Assembly (NCBI GenBank): GCA_031841125.1
Contig: CM063112.1
Coordinates: 27,058,603-27,122,602 of the forward strand
Reading direction: 5' to 3'
DNA: 64,000 nucleotides
Source: Acanthococcus lagerstroemiae
Taxonomy: Eukaryota; Arthropoda; Insecta; Hemiptera; Eriococcidae
The notes below the pieces were generated by a model that saw nothing but the letters and a program-made list of their open reading frames with translations, had not been told where the DNA came from and searched no databases. Positions 59,969-64,000 of the stretch are shown here, piece after piece. Every line of letters begins with the position of its first letter. Position 1 is the first letter of the stretch. Made by a program: the position numbers and the translations under genes.

Positions 59969-60123
59969 CAGGGGCGGATACAGAAAATAATTTCGGGGAG
60001 GGGGAGGGGTCCGAATGTAAAATGGTATAGATGAAACATAATAGCTTTAGGTCACTATAGACAGATTTAAATGTTTGGTATTTCATGGGGGGGACCTCCC
60101 CCCCCCCTCTGTATCCGCCACTG
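59969..60123. mobile_element. Short hAT-like MITE
   Basis: Ends CAGGGGCGGATACAGA and (complement) CAGTGGCGGATACAGA; flanks TGAATTGT / TAAATTGT agree at 7 of 8. Confidence 0.75.
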
Positions 60124-60184
60124 TAAATTGTGCATAGTGGCATAACGTGCATAAGAATACTGCCATATGTATGCGCGAAAATTT

Positions 60185-60670
60185 TGGCTTGCGTAGTGGT
60201 TTCGCACACGTAATGTAATGGTACGGCGTAGTTGGAAACAAGTGATCCGTGAGCGCATTTCCACTACAAATAAATGTGTTCTTGGGGAAGCACCACTGCC
60301 AAACGCATTCCATGCGTGTGCGTTTCTTTTGAAAAGACAATAGTTCGTAGTGGCATTACCACTCTGATACGTGCACGCAGAGCAACTACATTTTCATATT
60401 TTAATGTGAAAATTTTCAAGGGGGTAGTGGTACGACGTAGTGGGAAACAAGTGGTCCGTGAGCGCAGTTTACTACGAAGAAATCGAGTAGTGGGGAAACA
60501 AGTGGTCCGTGAGCGCAGTTCCACTACGAAGAGATATGTCGTCGGCGTAGCGCCACTGCCATCCGCATTCCATGCGTGTGCGTTTTCTTTGAAAAGACAA
60601 TGGGTCGTAGTGGCATTTCCACTCTAATACGTGTACGCAGCGCAACTAGATTTTCATGTTTTTAGTGGGA
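60185..60670. repeat. Tandem ~245-bp repeat rich in GTAGTGG/CCACTAC
   Basis: Two units, each with GTGGTCCGTGAGCGCA (or GTGATCC form), GCATTCCATGCGTGTGCGTT and GAAAAGACAAT, then CGTAGTGGCATT. The first block of unit two is itself duplicated (about 60430 and 60490). It directly precedes satellite array B. Confidence 0.8.
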
Positions 60671-60694
60671 AAATCTTCAACGGGTGTTTGGTTC

Positions 60695-61255
60695 CCAATT
60701 GATGCGTGACAGTAATTTGAATGGTTATATGCATTCGAATTGCGGTAAGGTGTTTTTACTCTACCCCCCCCCCGTGTTCACTTCTATTAAACGGATGAAA
60801 AAAACACCTCAGTTCTATTGCAAATCATCTATTGCGTATTGATAGTATTGGGCTGCTGCTGTTTGGTTCCCAACTTGATGCGTGACAGTAATTTGAATGG
60901 TTATATGCAGTCGAATTGCGGTAAGGTTTTTTACTCTACAGACCCCCCCCCCCAAGTTCACTTCTATTAAACGGACGGGAGGGGGGGGGACACACCTCAA
61001 TTCTATTGCAAATCGTGTATATTGGTAGTATCGTGCTGCTGTTTTTGGTGTCAACTTGATGCGTGACAGTAATTTGAATTATATGCAGTCGAATTGAGGT
61101 GTGGTTTTTACTCTATAGACTCCCGCTCCTCCAACATGTTCACTTCTATTAGACGGACGAAAAAAAAACCCTCAATTCTACTGCAAATCATGTATTGGTA
61201 GTATTATGCTGCTGTTTAGTTCCCAACTTGATACGTGTCAGTAATCTGAATGGTT
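60695..61255. repeat. ~175-bp satellite, array B (about 3.2 units)
   Basis: GATGCGTGACAGTAATTTGA occurs at 60701, 60877 and 61058, and a diverged copy at 61230 (spacing 176, 181, 172). Same monomer as array A at 52955-53440. It ends about 180 bp before the small gene at 61439. Confidence 0.85.
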
Positions 61256-61438
61256 ATAATGTTCGATAGAATAAGTCAATATATAATTGACGTGGTGCGT
61301 ACTGCGTACCGAACTTGTCCAGTATGAAACAAAGTTGAAGACCAGCAAGCTTTCAACCCGTGCCAAAAGGAATTTTACATGAGACACTACAATAGTACAC
61401 AGTGATAACCACTGATCCATTGGCAAGCATAATCAACG

Positions 61439-61730
61439 ATGAAATATAGTTTTCACACACTTATTCGTGTGCATTATTCAACAAAAACGAAATTGAAGTC
61501 AAGTCCCTTTGGAGTTGTTGAATATATTTTCCGAGTAAGTATATAATCTAGAATTGAATAGTTTCTTATTTGATTTATATCACATTGATTTCTTACATTG
61601 TATCGCGTAGGATAAACGATCACTGAAGAAGTACAAAACCCCCAGCTTAACAACATCCGAGATTAATCGCTTCTTCATTGATACAATGAGGCGTGATATT
61701 CGACGCCAATTTACTCGATTCGAAAAATGA
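61439..61730 (+). CDS. Small two-exon gene, 71-aa basic protein, unknown
   Basis: Exon 1 is 61439-61534 (donor GTAAGT) and exon 2 is 61611-61730 (acceptor CGCGTAG). The phase-0 join gives MKYSFHTLIRVHYSTKTKLK, SSPFGVVEYIFR, then DKRSLKKYKTPSLTTSEINR, FFIDTMRRDIRRQFTRFEK. An in-frame TAA 6 bp upstream of the ATG fixes the start. The first 20 residues lack acidic residues and alternate basic and hydroxylated residues, like a mitochondrial presequence. The rest looks like an amphipathic helical, basic mini-protein. I do not recognise the family. The 76-bp intron with consensus sites and codon-like composition favour a real gene. It points toward signal peptide peptidase on the other strand. Confidence 0.5.
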
Positions 61731-61897
61731 CGAGATTGAATATGAGCGTAGTAAGTAAAAGTAAATATAATATCCAACGATCTGAATCTTTAACTGCAGT
61801 CAAAGATCTGAATACTATATCAATCGAAAAGCTGAACGAAGTTCTGTTATTTCAGTTTGAAACCCAAAGAAGCAAAAGACTATTCCAAAAGCAGTAG
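61727..61897 (+). CDS. Overlapping short ORF downstream of the 71-aa gene
   Basis: An ATG overlaps the previous stop (AAATGACG) and opens 56 codons, MTRLNMSVVSKSKYN to SKRLFQKQ. Two consensus-like donors and acceptors occur within it. A second frame at about 61852-61985 (LKPKEAKDYSKSSSVVPPTD to RYITMRPR) follows the acceptor TTATTTCAG. Another ATG at 61991 (MNKPDDKGKTANS) runs into a GTAAGT donor at 62031. The exon structure is unresolved: alternative 3' exons, a dicistronic message or chance. Confidence 0.25.
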   Translation: MTRLNMSVVSKSKYNIQRSESLTAVKDLNTISIEKLNEVLLFQFETQRSKRLFQKQ

Positions 61898-62033
61898 TGT
61901 TGTTCCACCTACAGATTCGTATAGCTCGATGAAGTCCCAGACAATATTGGATATCCGTTCGGGGCCACGGTACATTACCATGCGGCCAAGATGAACAAAC
62001 CAGATGACAAAGGAAAAACAGCAAACTCTTGTA

Positions 62034-62966
62034 AGTGAACTTGAATATCAAAAAAAAAAAAAAAAAACGTGTTGAACAATTTAACCGTACTCACAGGTCT
62101 AAATTTTTCATTAAATAAATGAGGCTTCCATCTCGATCGAGAATAATTTATTATTTTTATTATTTAAAAATTACTTATTCCAATGGTATGTACAAAAAAT
62201 TCACAAAAAAAAAGAGGAGCGACGTCACGATTATTATAATTTCTCAGTTTCAACGATTTTTTTAAAATATACTTTATGAAGGCACCTTAGTAAGTACAAA
62301 ATGAATACAGAAGTGATTTACAGGGAGTAGAGATGTCCATAAGATTTGACAACTTACGTTGTAAATACGTTTGTATACAATTTACATACGTATTTCAAAT
62401 AGGTAACCCAATAATTTATTTAAACAGTTATTTAACAGGTTCATTTTTCCAATAAGAAATTTAAATAGCATAGGTTTTCAAACCGTTGTTCGTATTTAAA
62501 TGTTATGTTGATGATGAAGCCTATTTAAATTGAAACAGGAATAGGTGCAATGAAAGATTATGTAATGATCAAATAGATCGGACATCTCTGACAGGAAGCA
62601 ATGAAATTTGGGAAAATAAAGGTAACAATTCTCTAACTATCTGAGTAACAAGAATTGGAATTTATACACAAACAAAAACAAGACTTACATATTAAAACGA
62701 ACTTTGAAAATGGACACACTCAACCTATAATTCGGAAGAAAGACGGCCAAATGACTTGACTTATTGTAAAGTCAAATTCATCATCACGTAACCCTGGATA
62801 TCGATACGAGATAGTGCTGCCAACATTTCAACAGATGCAAATTCATACACGCCATGATAGAATTCGAATACCTGCACTTCTCAAAGGTTCTAATCGCAAT
62901 TCATTTTTGACGTGGAAGCACATAGCACTAACGTTGAAAAAATTGAAGTCAGAACCAGAAATGAAA
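62034..62966. other. Intergenic between convergent genes; SPP 3' UTR on minus strand
   Basis: AT-rich. On the minus strand AATAAA-like motifs lie near 62150-62163, about 0.8 kb after the signal peptide peptidase stop, and could end its transcript. No other feature seen. Confidence 0.35.
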
Positions 62967-64000
62967 TCATGGATACTTCTTCTTTTTCGGAGCCGCGGGG
63001 ACAGGCGAGGCTGCTTGCGATTTGCTCTTCGATCTGGTATTAGGCGTAGAATTAGGAGTATTCGTTTTCGATTCACCACCATTAGAACTCGACTTGGTGT
63101 CCGATTGGGCTTTCGATTTCTTTTCCTTCTTTTCGTTGTCAGGGCGCTTGGGGAGATCTTCGTACCTGAAATAATTCCAATTACGCTCATACTTTTCGTT
63201 CGATTTCAACTGATGAAGCTAAGTTCCCAACATGTTACGAACCTCAATTGAAGATTCAAACGCAAATAGCACAGAAAATACTAAGTAAATAATAATCTTA
63301 CTTGAACATAGCTTTAATATCACCCTTAAAGAAGGCTATGAGCGTCGGTATTCCAAGACAAGCCGGTACTAAGTATAATAAAGCAGGCTGAGCATGCTTA
63401 AACATATGCATCACAAGAATGGTAACGCCTAATCCGAGAACGTACGCGGTAAACGAGGCATAGAAATAAGTACTTTTGTTGCGATTCAAACTAAAAACCA
63501 AAACGAAGTCAAGATTAAAATTATAGTAACAAGTAATTAAGGTTTACAACAGGTATATACTGAATGAAAGTCATCAAGTGAGAAATATATATTAAACAGA
63601 AATACGTATTACCTATGATCGAATCGTAACAACAGGGCGATGAAAACACCTGGAATAACAATGTCGCCTAGTCCTAGCATAGCAAAATTTGTAGCTGAAA
63701 TTCCGTTCTCGAGAATGTCCTGCGGGAAAACCACTGAAACAATCCGAAAATACTAAGTAAATAACCACGTCCAACTTGTCAGATCTGCAATTACCATTCA
63801 AATTTACGAAAATGAAGTAACTCACGTTTAATCGGAGCTTCGAAAGATTTCGCCACAGTTACCATTACGTCCGTATAAAACACCCAGAATATGTCGTACA
63901 CAAACAGTCCTCCCAATAAAATGCATCCGGTGTAAATGTTATTCAAGAGCAACATTTCAACTCCGTTGATAGCAAATGCAATACCGAATAAGTTGTTCGC
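62967..64000 (-). CDS. HM13: Signal peptide peptidase (minor histocompatibility antigen H13), C-terminal part
   Basis: Four minus-strand exons join in phase: >64000-63826, 63733-63613, 63490-63302, 63165-62967. The 5' part lies beyond the window. The product is the ER-membrane aspartyl intramembrane protease that cuts signal peptides left in the membrane. Key motifs are all present. GGLFVYDIFWVF carries the first catalytic Asp. LGLGDIVIPG is the GxGD motif with the second Asp. QPALLYLVPA contains the PAL motif of the last membrane segment. Between them FRDHR-like, YFYASFTAYVLGLGVTILVM and FKHAQ segments match the family closely. The cytosolic tail is Lys/Ser/Pro-rich and ends KKKKYP, so the last four residues KKYP form a KKxx ER-retrieval signal, as in other members. 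Introns are 92-136 bp with GT-AG ends. Confidence 0.95.

Noticed and set aside
1..64000. CRISPR arrays, rRNA genes, bacterial operons or riboswitches
   Set aside because: The tandem repeats seen have no conserved spacer architecture, no rRNA-like blocks were found, and the genes are eukaryotic with introns.

Overview
The window is eukaryotic nuclear DNA, most likely from a plant-sap-feeding hemipteran (mealybug or whitefly type). It is AT-rich and gene-poor. Host genes have many short GT-AG introns, and roughly half of the sequence is recognisable transposon, satellite or foldback DNA. The hemipteran guess rests on a bacterial-type diaminopimelate epimerase gene (dapF) lodged between eukaryotic sequences; such transferred lysine-pathway genes are known from mealybugs and whiteflies. 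The sequence alone does not fix the species.

Layout. 1-43 kb is almost all repeats. It holds remnants of several non-LTR retrotransposons, a mariner, a pogo-like MITE, SINE-like repeats, foldback elements, and about a dozen small hAT-like elements with CAG-type ends and 8-bp target duplications. Two complexes stand out: a three-deep nest at 9.6-12.1 kb, and a 2.65-kb hAT-like element at 18.5-21.1 kb whose interior is a giant inverted pair of 46-bp tandem arrays. One possible first coding exon of an unknown minus-strand gene lies near 37.3 kb.

43.4-44.4 kb: intact intronless dapF (268 aa), with a eukaryotic-looking splice acceptor just upstream and three AATAAA signals downstream. 47.76-52.2 kb: a 15-exon DHX30-like DEAH-box RNA helicase (947 codons after splicing), reconstructed exon by exon with every reading phase closing. 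52.4-61.3 kb: a LINE fragment, two arrays of the same ~175-bp satellite 7 kb apart, other tandem repeats, a dead Ginger-type integrase transposon with 4-bp target duplications, and further MITEs. 61.4-61.7 kb: a two-exon gene for a 71-aa basic protein that I do not recognise. 62.97-64.0 kb (minus): the last four exons of signal peptide peptidase, with its YD, GxGD and PAL motifs and a KKxx ER-retrieval tail.

How the genes relate. They do not form an operon. dapF would let the insect make meso-diaminopimelate, the lysine precursor and peptidoglycan building block, for itself or for an endosymbiont. The helicase and signal peptide peptidase are ordinary host genes, and they anchor dapF in the insect chromosome rather than in a contaminating bacterium.
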